Origin: Gammaproteobacteria bacterium | GTDB lineage: Bacteria > Pseudomonadota > Gammaproteobacteria > Steroidobacterales > Rariloculaceae | Length of the DNA: 64,000 nt | Direction: 5' to 3' | Assembly: GCA_022826245.1 (NCBI GenBank) | Contig: JAJDVG010000012.1 | Span: forward strand, 102,041-166,040 | Part shown: positions 24,366 to 32,632 of the stretch, in pieces | Numbering within the stretch: the first letter of the stretch is position 1 | Layout of the letters: the number at the start of each line of letters is the position of its first letter | The notes under the pieces: generated by a model | Told to the model about the DNA's origin: nothing | The model's input: the letters and a program-made list of their open reading frames with translations, nothing else | Databases searched by the model: none | Program-made: the position numbers and the translations under genes

Positions 24366-26678
24366 ATGACTGACACCTCCCATCAGGTACCGGACGAGGT
24401 TTCAGAACGCGCCTTCATCTCCCGGTTGGCGGACGCGTGCCTGCGCATCAATGCGAGCCTTGAACCGGAGACCGTGCTGCAGGAGGTGGTGGAGGCGGCA
24501 CAGACGTTGACGGCGGCGCGCTGCGGCGTCATCGCCACTATCGGCGACGACGGACGCGCGCTCGACTTTCGGTCGAGCGGACTGACTCCCAACCAGCACC
24601 GGCAGATGACATCCTGGAAAGACGGGCCGAAGCTGTTCGAGCACCTGCGCGACCTGGACGGGCCACTCGCGGTGGAAGACATGTCCGCCTTCGTGCAGGC
24701 GCTGGGTTTTTCCACCGAGGTCCTGCCCGAAAAAACGTTTCTGGGCATGCCGATGCGCCACCGCGGACGGCACGTCGGCAACTTCTATCTGGCAGGCAAG
24801 ACGGGCGGTGGAACCTTCGGCAAACAGGACGAGGAGATCCTGATGCTGTTCGCAGCCCATGCCGCGGTGGCTGTCGGCAACGCTCGGGCTTACCGGGAGG
24901 AACGTCGCGCGAGGGCGGACCTCGAGACGCTGGTGGAAACCTCGCCGGTGGGTGTGGTGGTGATCGATGCCACGGGGGAGCCGATATCGTTCAACCGGGA
25001 GGCGCTGCGAGTGGTTGACCCGCTGCGCGATCCAGAGCAGATACCCGAGGATCTGCTGCAGTGCATCATCTGCCGGCGTGTCGACGGGCGGCTGATCTCG
25101 TTTTCGGAGTTTCCCCTCGCCGACGAAATCAGACGCGCGGAGACGCTGCGGGGGGAAGAATTGGTGCTTTCGGTACCCGATGGACGGAGCGTCAAGGTGC
25201 TGCTCAACTGCACTCCGATCACGGACGGCGAGGGCCGAGTGGTGACGGCCGTCGTGACGATGCAGGATCTGGAGCCGCTCGAGGAACTGGAGCGCATGCG
25301 CGCACAGTTCGTGAGCCTGGTGAGCCACGAGTTGCGCGCGCCGCTGATGGCGATCCAGGGTACGGCCGTGGCCCTGCGGGACACCTCGGAGTCGGTCGCC
25401 CCCGGGGAAGTGCGCGAGTACGCACGCATTATCGACGAGCAGTCGGCGCATATGCGGGGTCTGATCGGCGACCTGCTCGACGTGGGCCACATCGAGGCCG
25501 GTACGCTGTCGGTCAGACCCGAACCGGTGGACGTTGCCGAGCTGCTCGACCGGGCCAGAAGCACGTTCCTCAGCGGTCACAGCCCGCATACGGTGCGAAT
25601 GGACCTGCCGCCGGACCTGCCCCGGGTGATGGCCGAGCGCCGCCGCATCGTCCAGGTGGTGAGCAATCTGTTCTACAACGCCGCACGGCATTCCCCGGTG
25701 GACTCGCTCATCCGCGTGTCCGTGACGCACGACGGGAAGCACGTGGCGGTTTCCGTCACCGACAAGGGCCGCGGCATCGCGCCGGAGCGCCTGGGGCGAC
25801 TGTTCCACAAGCACGGCGAAAACGGTGACGGGCTCGGCGGCAGTCTCGGTCTGGTGATCTGCAAGGGGCTGGTGGAAGCGCACGGCGGGCGCATCTGGGC
25901 CGAAAGCCGCGGCGCCGGGCTGGGCGCGCGGTTCACGTTCACGCTTCCGGTGGCGGGCGAGACGCGCGACGACGGCTCCGCGACGGCGACGCGCGAGGCA
26001 ACGGAGCCGGGGCCCGTGCTCGTCGTCGATGACGATCCGCAGACGCTTCGGCAGGTACGCAATGCGCTGAACTCGGCGGGCTACAGCGTGGTGGTCACCG
26101 GCGAACACGAAGGACTCGGCAAACTGATCCGCGCACAGGCGCCGCGGCTGGTGCTGCTGGATCTGATGCTGCCCGGCACCGACGGCATCCGGCTGATGCA
26201 GACGGTTCCGGAACTCGCCGAAGTGCCCGTCGTGTTCATTTCCGCCTACGGCCGGGACGAGACAGTGGCAAAAGCGCTTCAGAGCGGTGCCGCCGACTAC
26301 ATCGTCAAACCCTTCTCGGCGACGGAACTGACCGCTCGTGTGGAAGCGGCGCTGCGGGGTCGCGCCGAGCCCGAACCGTTCGCACTCGGAACGCTGACGA
26401 TCGACTACGCGCGCCGCCGGGTAACCGTGGCCGGCAAGGAAGTAAAATTGACTTCCAGAGAATTCGACCTCGTCCGCACGCTCTCACTCAATGCCGGGCG
26501 CGTGATGAGCTACGATGCGCTGCGCCGCCACGTCTGGCAGGGGCGCGCCAACCGCCGGCTGGTGCGGGCGTTCGTTCAACGGCTGCGCGCCAAGCTCGGC
26601 GACGACGCCAGCGATCCCACGTTGATTCACACGCACCGCGGCGTGGGCTACCGCATGGAGCCCCCGGACGAAGCATGA
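24366..26678 (+). CDS. Single-chain two-component regulator: GAF-PAS-HisKA-HATPase-REC-winged helix
   Basis: A 770-residue soluble protein combining a full histidine kinase and an OmpR-type response regulator. Order: GAF-like domain (about 15-170), PAS (about 185-300), HisKA with FVSLVSHELRAPL (phosphoacceptor His321), HATPase with NLFYNAARHS, DKGRGIAP and GLGLVICKG-like boxes (about 425-530), receiver (LVVDDDPQ, phosphoacceptor Asp599 in LLDLMLPG, IVKPF), and a C-terminal winged helix (KLTSREFDLVRTL ... LIHTHRGVGYRME). No membrane segments are visible, so it probably senses a cytoplasmic signal and binds DNA itself. The gene is divergent from the LuxR-type regulator. Confidence 0.92.
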   Translation: MTDTSHQVPDEVSERAFISRLADACLRINASLEPETVLQEVVEAAQTLTAARCGVIATIGDDGRALDFRSSGLTPNQHRQMTSWKDGPKLFEHLRDLDGPLAVEDMSAFVQALGFSTEVLPEKTFLGMPMRHRGRHVGNFYLAGKTGGGTFGKQDEEILMLFAAHAAVAVGNARAYREERRARADLETLVETSPVGVVVIDATGEPISFNREALRVVDPLRDPEQIPEDLLQCIICRRVDGRLISFSEFPLADEIRRAETLRGEELVLSVPDGRSVKVLLNCTPITDGEGRVVTAVVTMQDLEPLEELERMRAQFVSLVSHELRAPLMAIQGTAVALRDTSESVAPGEVREYARIIDEQSAHMRGLIGDLLDVGHIEAGTLSVRPEPVDVAELLDRARSTFLSGHSPHTVRMDLPPDLPRVMAERRRIVQVVSNLFYNAARHSPVDSLIRVSVTHDGKHVAVSVTDKGRGIAPERLGRLFHKHGENGDGLGGSLGLVICKGLVEAHGGRIWAESRGAGLGARFTFTLPVAGETRDDGSATATREATEPGPVLVVDDDPQTLRQVRNALNSAGYSVVVTGEHEGLGKLIRAQAPRLVLLDLMLPGTDGIRLMQTVPELAEVPVVFISAYGRDETVAKALQSGAADYIVKPFSATELTARVEAALRGRAEPEPFALGTLTIDYARRRVTVAGKEVKLTSREFDLVRTLSLNAGRVMSYDALRRHVWQGRANRRLVRAFVQRLRAKLGDDASDPTLIHTHRGVGYRMEPPDEA

Positions 26679-26904
26679 TCGCGAACCGCGGCCTGAACCT
26701 GAAGATTGTTCCACGCCAATTCAGCCACTCACGATCAACGCGTCGCGCATGTGCTTGGCCGGACGGCCCCGCCCGCTAGGACGCTTGATCTGCCCCGCCG
26801 CGACAACCCGACGGCGATCGCAAGCCAGAACGACAGGGCGTCGGGATCCTCCGGCAGGTTCCGGAATGAATCCTCTCCACCGCTCGCTCGCGGTCCTTGC
26901 CGCG

Positions 26905-28488
26905 CTAGTTGCGCGACATCAGGTAGCGCCGCGCCTCCTGCAAGCCGGTGAACGAATCACGGCCGTCCCAGATGGCGCTCAGAATCTCGTACTGCTCCGC
27001 GGCGCCTTCTTTATCGCCCATTTGCTCCAGGGCCCTGGCCAGACCCAGCACCGAGCGGGGTCTGTTCGGCATGCGCAGCAGCGATGTCTCGAACCTGGCC
27101 GCCGCGTCCTCGGGCCGCCCGAGTTCCAGCAGGATTTCGCCGTAGAGCTCATAGGCCGGTTTGACCGGATCGGCCGCCCCGTTGGGCGGCCGGATCGTGG
27201 CGACAATGGCAAGCGCCTCGTCCATGAATCGAACGGCGCCGTCCGCGTCGTCCTGGGCCAGGCGCACCAGGGCCGCCACCTCCTTGTGCATGACCTGGAC
27301 CCAGCGCTGCCCCGCGCCCGACCGCATGTCGCCACCGCTGTCTCCATTCGCCACACGGCGCGCAAGCGCCGCTTCGGCCATCCGGGCCGTTTCGATGTCG
27401 CCCGTCCTGACCGCGCTCAGGCCGGTAGCGAGCAATGTGTGCGGCGAGGTTTCGTCAGTAATCTCTTCGATCCGCCACTCCTCGGTCTCGACCACGTAAC
27501 GCGCTTCCATGAGCGGCAACGTCATGACCGCCCGGGCCTGGCCCTCGCTTGCATCGATGATCGCCTCGAGACGGTCGATCCACAGCCGGGCCTTCTCGTA
27601 GTCGCCCCGCTGCAGGTCGCCGTACTGGCCCCAGTCCGCCGAGTGCACGGCGTCACCCACGGAGTCTCCGGGCTGCCAGAGGGCCTGCGCCGCGTCGTGC
27701 GCGGACTGGTTGCCCGAGGAAACCAGATCCCACATACCGTGCTGGATGAAGATATGGGTGGGCATGTGGCGGGCATGGGATACCGCCGGGGCGATTTCGG
27801 AGAAGACGTAGGCCGCCGGCAGGGCGATCGGGGCGTGCAGCGGATCGTCGAAGGCGTGGATCACGAAGTGCGCGGCGCCGGGATGGGTGGGATTGCGCTT
27901 AAGCACGCCGAGCGCGATGGCGCCGGCGCGCACCTCCAGCCGCAGGCTGTCGTCGCCGAGAGCCCGCGCGCCGCTCAGCATGGAAAGCGCGTAGAAAGTG
28001 GCGATTTCATCGTCCTGCGGATACTGCACGTACAGGCGGGCCATGGCGTCCATGTAGGCGACCCGGCGCTCCTGCCAACTCCCCTCGCCCCACAAGCTCT
28101 CGACCGCTTCGAGCAAGCCCCTTTCCCTGGCGGTGGGCGCCTTGGCCAGGCGCTCTTCCCGCGTGGCGCCAAGACGTGCGAGGGCTTCCCGCGGCGACTC
28201 GGCATCGGCTTCCGGAAACAACGGGTGGTTGTAGGAAAGCGATTCGCCCCAGTAGGCCAATGCGAAATCCGGCTCGATCGCCTGGGCGGCGCGGAACTGC
28301 TCGATCGCCTGCTTCCAGCCGAAGCTGTGCAGGATCGCCACTCCGCGCAGGAAATGCTGCTGCGCATCCTCCGTGGCCGATGTCGGGAAGTCGATGGTGC
28401 CGACATTTTCGAACTGGGTGTGGGCAGGTCCGCCCATCGTCAGCGCAACGACGGCAAACAGGGCGGATGTCACTCGGATGACTTTCAT
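26905..28488 (-). CDS. Secreted tetratricopeptide-repeat protein
   Basis: A 527-residue protein. The ATG at 28488 is chosen because it starts a signal peptide (MKVIRVTSALFAVVALTMG ... AHTQ) and has GGAGCG upstream. The mature part is helical with TPR-like repeats (AQQHFLRGVAILHSFGWKQAIEQFRAAQAIEPDFALAYWGESL) and the motif AAHFVIHAFDDPLHAPIALPAAYVFSEIAPAVSHARHMPTHIF, which recurs in a widespread but uncharacterised exported TPR family with HMPSHIF. A further TPR-like segment lies near the C-terminus (LLELGRPEDAAARFETSL). Function is unknown. Protein-protein interaction in the periplasm is likely. Confidence 0.8.
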   Translation of the reverse strand: MKVIRVTSALFAVVALTMGGPAHTQFENVGTIDFPTSATEDAQQHFLRGVAILHSFGWKQAIEQFRAAQAIEPDFALAYWGESLSYNHPLFPEADAESPREALARLGATREERLAKAPTARERGLLEAVESLWGEGSWQERRVAYMDAMARLYVQYPQDDEIATFYALSMLSGARALGDDSLRLEVRAGAIALGVLKRNPTHPGAAHFVIHAFDDPLHAPIALPAAYVFSEIAPAVSHARHMPTHIFIQHGMWDLVSSGNQSAHDAAQALWQPGDSVGDAVHSADWGQYGDLQRGDYEKARLWIDRLEAIIDASEGQARAVMTLPLMEARYVVETEEWRIEEITDETSPHTLLATGLSAVRTGDIETARMAEAALARRVANGDSGGDMRSGAGQRWVQVMHKEVAALVRLAQDDADGAVRFMDEALAIVATIRPPNGAADPVKPAYELYGEILLELGRPEDAAARFETSLLRMPNRPRSVLGLARALEQMGDKEGAAEQYEILSAIWDGRDSFTGLQEARRYLMSRN

Positions 28489-28591
28489 GGGATTCGCTCC
28501 GCGAACTGGGTCTGATTTCGCATCCATCTTTGGACATACTCGCTGTCCGGTCAAGCCGGGATAGAGAGTTCTCAAGCACTACGTGGGATGC

Positions 28592-28620
28592 ACCGGGAGT
28601 CCCGGTACGTTTCATGAAAC
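28592..28620. promoter_or_regulatory. Two adjacent palindromes in divergent promoter region
   Basis: ACCGGGA-G-TCCCGGT (28592-28606) is followed two bases later by the perfect palindrome GTTTCATGAAAC (28609-28620). They lie between the divergent TPR (start 28488) and NHL-propeller (start 28685) genes and look like operator sites. The second resembles half of the classical parS core but is shorter. Confidence 0.5.
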
Positions 28621-28684
28621 CTGACAACCGTTCAACAAGGAGCATATGATCCTGAGTTCGGGACGATTGTTGAGGAGCAGGAAC

Positions 28685-29806
28685 ATGTCCAACGAACGAA
28701 TGACGTCAGCGGTCCTCGGAGCCTTTATCTTCCTCGTCGGCGCAGGATCCGTCGTCGGCAACATCATCACCGGCGAAGGCCTTCCCAACCCGAATCCCGT
28801 GCTCACGAACCAGTGGGGAGAATTGCCGGCTGGACGAAGCTGGGGGCACACGGCCGGTATCGACATCGATCCCACCGACGGCCATGTCTGGGCTTATGAG
28901 CGCTGTGGATCGGCTGCCGGTGGGGCTGCCGCCGGGCCGGTCAACTGCGACACGAATCCCGTCGATCCGATATTCAAGTTCGATCGCAACACCGGGGAGG
29001 TGTTGGCCAATTTCGGAGCGGGCATTTTCACGATACCCCACGGGATCGATGTGGACCATGAAGGGAACGTGTGGGTCACCGACTTCGCCACCAATGCCGA
29101 CGGCACCAAGGGCCAGCAAGTGCACAAGTTCAGCCCCGACGGCGAGCTGTTGATGAGCCTGGGGGTCGCGGGGCAGACGGGTACCGACGGCGCCCATTTC
29201 AATCAGCCCAACGACGTCGTCGTCGCGGCAGACGGCAGCATCTTCGTATCGGACGGCCACAACGGCCAGGGCATGACCACTGCCGCCGCGGTCGAAGAGG
29301 GCCGGCAGTCCGGTCAGACGGGCCGTATCCTCAAATTCGCACCGGACGGCACCTTCATCACGCAGTGGGGGCGGCTCGGGACGGCGCATGGCGAATTTCG
29401 TACGCCCCATGGGCTGGATATCGATTCGCAGAATCGCCTTTGGGTAGTGGATCGCGGCAACCATCGCCTGGAGATATTCGACCTGGACGGCAACTACCTG
29501 GAATCCCGCTACAGCTACGGCCGCGTCAGCGGGATCTTCATTACCGACGACGATATGGTCTACGCGATCGATTCCGAGTCCGAACCGTACAACCACATCA
29601 ACTGGATTTCAGGCGTGCGCATCGGCCCGCTGGACGAAGATCGAATTGTCGGCTTTATTCCGGGATATCCGACCGAAACGCGCGGCTATCAATCGACCGC
29701 GGGTGAGGGGGTCGCGGTGGCTGCCGACGGCACGGTTTTCGTCGCGGAGGGGCCTGCCTCGATTCCCATTGCCGGAGGGTCATTCAGCAGATACAGCGCG
29801 GAGTAA
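28685..29806 (+). CDS. NHL-repeat beta-propeller protein (peptidylglycine alpha-amidating-lyase-like)
   Basis: A 373-residue exported protein. The ATG at 28685 follows GAGGAGCAG at a good distance and starts a hydrophobic segment (MTSAVLGAFIFLVGAGSVVGN). The remainder is a six-blade propeller with NHL-type repeats: AGIDIDPTDGHVWAYERCG, PHGIDVDHEGNVWVTDF, FNQPNDVVVAADGSIFVSDGHNGQ, FRTPHGLDIDSQNRLWVVDRGNHRLEIFD, GEGVAVAADGTVFVAEGP. This matches the fold of peptidyl-alpha-hydroxyglycine alpha-amidating lyase and related proteins. Enzyme activity is not certain. A bidirectional terminator follows directly. Confidence 0.82.
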   Translation: MSNERMTSAVLGAFIFLVGAGSVVGNIITGEGLPNPNPVLTNQWGELPAGRSWGHTAGIDIDPTDGHVWAYERCGSAAGGAAAGPVNCDTNPVDPIFKFDRNTGEVLANFGAGIFTIPHGIDVDHEGNVWVTDFATNADGTKGQQVHKFSPDGELLMSLGVAGQTGTDGAHFNQPNDVVVAADGSIFVSDGHNGQGMTTAAAVEEGRQSGQTGRILKFAPDGTFITQWGRLGTAHGEFRTPHGLDIDSQNRLWVVDRGNHRLEIFDLDGNYLESRYSYGRVSGIFITDDDMVYAIDSESEPYNHINWISGVRIGPLDEDRIVGFIPGYPTETRGYQSTAGEGVAVAADGTVFVAEGPASIPIAGGSFSRYSAE

Positions 29807-29824
29807 TCCTCCCTCTCGGCCAAC
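29805..29824. repeat. Imperfect copy of tRNA-Ser 3' end (possible attachment-site relic)
   Basis: AATCCTCCCTCTCGGCCAAC matches the tRNA-Ser 3' end and following bases at 15478-15498 with one base missing and one C-to-G change. It overlaps the NHL gene stop codon and lies just before a terminator. It would mark the right end of a 14-kb insertion, but no integrase gene is seen and chance similarity is possible. Confidence 0.35.
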
Positions 29825-29825
29825 A

Positions 29826-29855
29826 AAAAAATGCCCCGATTCCGGGGCATTTTTT
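29826..29855. terminator. Bidirectional rho-independent terminator
   Basis: AAAAAATGCCCCG and CGGGGCATTTTTT pair perfectly around ATTC, giving a GC stem with T-runs on both strands. It separates the convergent NHL and arylsulfotransferase-type genes. Confidence 0.95.
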
Positions 29856-29875
29856 CGGCTCATCGCGCAAGCGGC

Positions 29876-31750
29876 TCAGAACGATCGGTCGGCCAACCCC
29901 GGGTAGTCCCGGGGATACTTGTAGACGCGGTACATTCGCCCGTTGTGCGGAACCTCGTAATCGAGCACGCGCTCGCCCTCGGGCGTGACTTCGATGATCT
30001 GCTTGTTGTGCGCATTGACGAAGATCGTGTTGCCGTTCGGCAAGCGGTCCCAGCCGCTCATGAACGGCGAGAAGTAGTTTTCGCTGGCATCCGCGTTCCA
30101 CGTCCAGACGATTTCGGGCTGCGCGTCCGAGTCGTAGAGCCCGTCGGCGCCGATGGGGAGCCGGAATTCAATCAGGTCCGAATAGGAATTCTCGAAGTCC
30201 ATGCCGATCTCGGGATCGAACGTGCCGTCGAGACGGCGTTTCGTGCCGTTGTTGTAGACGAGCATGTTCCCCGCTCCCGGCAGACCCTCGGTAATCCAGC
30301 GGGCGTCGTGCTGCCAGTACAGCGTCGCGTCATCGAGCGATCCGCTCTTCGTGGTGAGCGGGTTGCCCCAGCGATAGATCAGGTCGCCGCCGCGACCGTG
30401 CCGCCCGCCGCTGTCGCCGGCGGCTTCGGCCATCGTCGTGCTGTGATCGATGAACCACAACTCGCCGTAAGTCGCCGAGCTCAGCACGACCTGGTCCAGT
30501 TCCGCGTTGTAGTCGACGCTGTTGACATGGTTCATCTGCCCGCCGACGAACATCACGTAGTCTTCCCTGAGATAGTTGATGTCGATCTTGCCGGCCTCCG
30601 CCTCGACATCGCCGTAGTTTGCGCGCTCGGGAAATTTGTCCTGCACGAGATGGTCCCAGGCGTTCCACTGCCAGACGATTTCCGTGGAGCCATCGTCGAG
30701 ATTGGGCTGCAGTTCGACGATCTTGTCGAACCAGATCGTTTCGGCTTCTTCCGGAAACACGCCGTCCCAACCCATCGCACGCACCTCTTCGCGGCTGAAC
30801 GCGGTATAGGCGATCGCGAGGATATTGCCGTTCGGCATGTAGTCGACGTCGTGATGAAACACGTGCCGGCCGGGCACGTCCATCTCGTATTCCCAGACGA
30901 CGTTGCTGTCCCAGTCGAGGAGTTGAACGGTGCCCGAGGCGCCGACCGGATATGGCTCGTCGTGCATCCAGTGATGGCTGGATACCGTGCGCAGAAGCAA
31001 GCCGTTTTCGAGCAGATAGGCTACCGAGCCCTCTGGCTGATAGGTCGCGGGCGCCCACTCATGCACTTTTTCGCCATTCATGTCCGTCAGATAGATTCGG
31101 TTGGCGTTTTGCCCGCCGAACGCGGCATCGTGAACCAGCGTGTATCCGTCCAATGCGCGGCTGTCGCTGCCCGGCAGAATATCGCCGACGACTTCGCTCA
31201 CGTACTCGTTCATGCGCCGCGCCAGGCTCATATCCTGGAAGTTCGCGGCGCCGGGACCGCCGTCTGCCGCGCCGCCGGCTGGGGGCCCGCCGGGACCTGG
31301 CCCATCGGGACCTGGCCCATCGGGACCCGGCCCACCGGGGGGCGGTCCCGGGGGACCCTGCGGATACAACTCTTCGCCACTCAGATTCCAGTCGCCGTCG
31401 CGATCGAGGTAGGCCAGCGACCGGCTCGCGCGGGCAAGCTCATCGGCAGACACGCTCAGGTCGCCGTCTTCGTCGAGCGCGCGAATGACGAGCTGCTGCC
31501 GGATCATTCCGCGAATCGGCGCCGGACCGCCCATTTCCTCGAGGCTCAGAGCGCCGTCGCTGTCGCTGTCGAGGCTCAGCAGACGCTCGGGCGCCGCCAG
31601 AACCTCATCGGTCGACAACGCCTGGTCGTCGTCGGCGTCGAGCGTACGGAAAACGGTTTGCAGCCGCTCCATCCCGGGGGGCTGGGCAGCCGTAAGGCTC
31701 GGCAGACTCAGGGAGACCAACAGAGCTGCTGCGGTGAGGTACTTGATCAT
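29876..31750 (-). CDS. Secreted EF-hand plus arylsulfotransferase-like (ASST) propeller protein
   Basis: A 624-residue protein with a signal peptide (MIKYLTAAALLVSLSLPSLTAAQ). Four EF-hand calcium loops follow (DADDDQALSTDE, DSDSDGALSLEE, DEDGDLSVSADE, DRDGDWNLSGEE, about 35-130), then a Pro/Gly-rich linker of repeated DGPGP, and an arylsulfotransferase/ASST-type propeller from about 190: VHDAAFGGQNANRIYLTDMNGEKVHEW, HVFHHDVDYMPNGNILAIAY, MNHVNSVDYNAELDQVVLSS, WDRLPNGNTIFVNAHNKQIIEV. ASST enzymes transfer sulfate between phenols in the periplasm, which would suit the phenol-oxidase-type genes nearby. Activity here is not proven. It is divergent from the Tat protein gene at 31991. Confidence 0.85.
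   Translation of the reverse strand: MIKYLTAAALLVSLSLPSLTAAQPPGMERLQTVFRTLDADDDQALSTDEVLAAPERLLSLDSDSDGALSLEEMGGPAPIRGMIRQQLVIRALDEDGDLSVSADELARASRSLAYLDRDGDWNLSGEELYPQGPPGPPPGGPGPDGPGPDGPGPGGPPAGGAADGGPGAANFQDMSLARRMNEYVSEVVGDILPGSDSRALDGYTLVHDAAFGGQNANRIYLTDMNGEKVHEWAPATYQPEGSVAYLLENGLLLRTVSSHHWMHDEPYPVGASGTVQLLDWDSNVVWEYEMDVPGRHVFHHDVDYMPNGNILAIAYTAFSREEVRAMGWDGVFPEEAETIWFDKIVELQPNLDDGSTEIVWQWNAWDHLVQDKFPERANYGDVEAEAGKIDINYLREDYVMFVGGQMNHVNSVDYNAELDQVVLSSATYGELWFIDHSTTMAEAAGDSGGRHGRGGDLIYRWGNPLTTKSGSLDDATLYWQHDARWITEGLPGAGNMLVYNNGTKRRLDGTFDPEIGMDFENSYSDLIEFRLPIGADGLYDSDAQPEIVWTWNADASENYFSPFMSGWDRLPNGNTIFVNAHNKQIIEVTPEGERVLDYEVPHNGRMYRVYKYPRDYPGLADRSF
31291..31350. repeat. 15-bp tandem repeats encoding the Pro/Gly linker
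   Basis: CGGGACCTGGCCCAT occurs twice exactly (31291-31305, 31306-31320), then with two changes (31321-31335), then degraded. It encodes repeats of Asp/Gly/Pro in the linker between the EF-hands and the propeller of the ASST-like protein. Such repeats tend to vary in copy number. Confidence 0.8.
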
Positions 31751-31896
31751 GCGCTTCTCGTTATAAGGGATGGTGGTGGATTCCGGCTTGCGGCGGCTGT
31801 CCGGTTGTGGCTATGTAGCGTTCGTCATGGGCGCACGGAACAGGCGCTCTTCGCCGTTGCGTGCGAAGCGGACGCTCGCCGGATGGCGAGTATATT

Positions 31897-31927
31897 ACTT
31901 GACAGACGTAAAGTCAGTCTCTAGTCT
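31897..31927 (+). promoter_or_regulatory. Promoter with overlapping palindromic operator (site A)
   Basis: TTGACA (31899-31904), a 17-base spacer and TAGTCT (31922-31927) form a sigma-70-type promoter for the Tat protein gene at 31991. ACTTGACAGACGTAAAGT (31897-31914) overlaps the -35 and is an imperfect palindrome shared with sites at 46015 and 35106. The flanking CGAGTATA and CTAG are also shared with the 46015 site. Confidence 0.65.
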
Positions 31928-31990
31928 CGAATCGAGGTTTTCCGCCTCGCCTGCCGCTGCGCGGCACGACCACTCAGGAGGCCATGCACG

Positions 31991-32584
31991 ATGCTCACCA
32001 GAAGAACATTGCTGCAGATGAACGCTGCATTGTTCGCGCTGCCGCTTGCATCCGGAGTTGCTGCCGCGGCGGTCGATCCGCGCTCTCCCGGCCTGGCAGG
32101 CAACGTTTTCTTCGATGACCGTGTCCACGACTGCAATGTCTTTGCGGACCACGCCGGCAGGGCAGGCGCCGCAACCCGCTCCATCGGGGATGAAATCACC
32201 GCGCTGGCGTACGAAGGGCTGAAGCCCGCCATGGTGCGGGAGGCCGGGATCACCGCCGGGCTGATGCCGGAACCCATGGCCTTTCTTTTTGAGGTCATGG
32301 CTCGGGATGTCGGCCGCCAACTGGCGTTACGCGGCGAGCATTACTATTTCGGCGGGAAGCTGGTCGGACACCGGATCAAGGCCCCGCCGGGCCTGGTGAA
32401 CGAAAGCGCTCCGCTTCCCGGCGTGGCCGGGAACTGGACTGCCGAACTGGTCGACCTGCTGATTCGGTTCGATCCCGCCACGGTCGGCTCGGCAATGACC
32501 CATGCCCGCTCGTCCGGCGATCGCGTTCCGCAGCATGACTTCAAACTCGTCTCCTGGGTCATTGCGCCTTTGCCCCGCGCGTGA
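31991..32584 (+). CDS. Tat-exported protein of unknown function
   Basis: A 197-residue protein starting MLTRRTLLQMNAALFALPLASGVAAAA, a twin-arginine-like signal. The mature part has the pattern VFFDDRVHDCNVFADHAGRAGAATRSIGDEITALAYEGL and ends SWVIAPLPRA. The protein at 45347-45919 shares the layout (VVDERIGANEGLSRVARASGAQCLSIRGD ... AWVIAPIRA), so the two are distant paralogues. Both sit in the exported redox block next to cytochrome or flavoprotein genes. Function is unknown. A helper for oxidoreductase maturation or substrate handling is possible. It is first in the run 31991-39360. Confidence 0.7.
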   Translation: MLTRRTLLQMNAALFALPLASGVAAAAVDPRSPGLAGNVFFDDRVHDCNVFADHAGRAGAATRSIGDEITALAYEGLKPAMVREAGITAGLMPEPMAFLFEVMARDVGRQLALRGEHYYFGGKLVGHRIKAPPGLVNESAPLPGVAGNWTAELVDLLIRFDPATVGSAMTHARSSGDRVPQHDFKLVSWVIAPLPRA

Positions 32585-32632
32585 CGAACCTGCCGACACA
32601 TCCACTTCATCCAGGCGTATGGTGATCCACCG

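Noticed and set aside
26749..28515. Open plus-strand frame opposite the TPR gene
   Set aside because: It is antisense to a protein with a signal peptide and TPR motifs and has no recognisable features.
29831..31924. Open plus-strand frame of nearly 700 codons opposite the ASST-like gene
   Set aside because: It is antisense to the EF-hand/ASST protein, which has conserved repeats and a signal peptide. The antisense has none.
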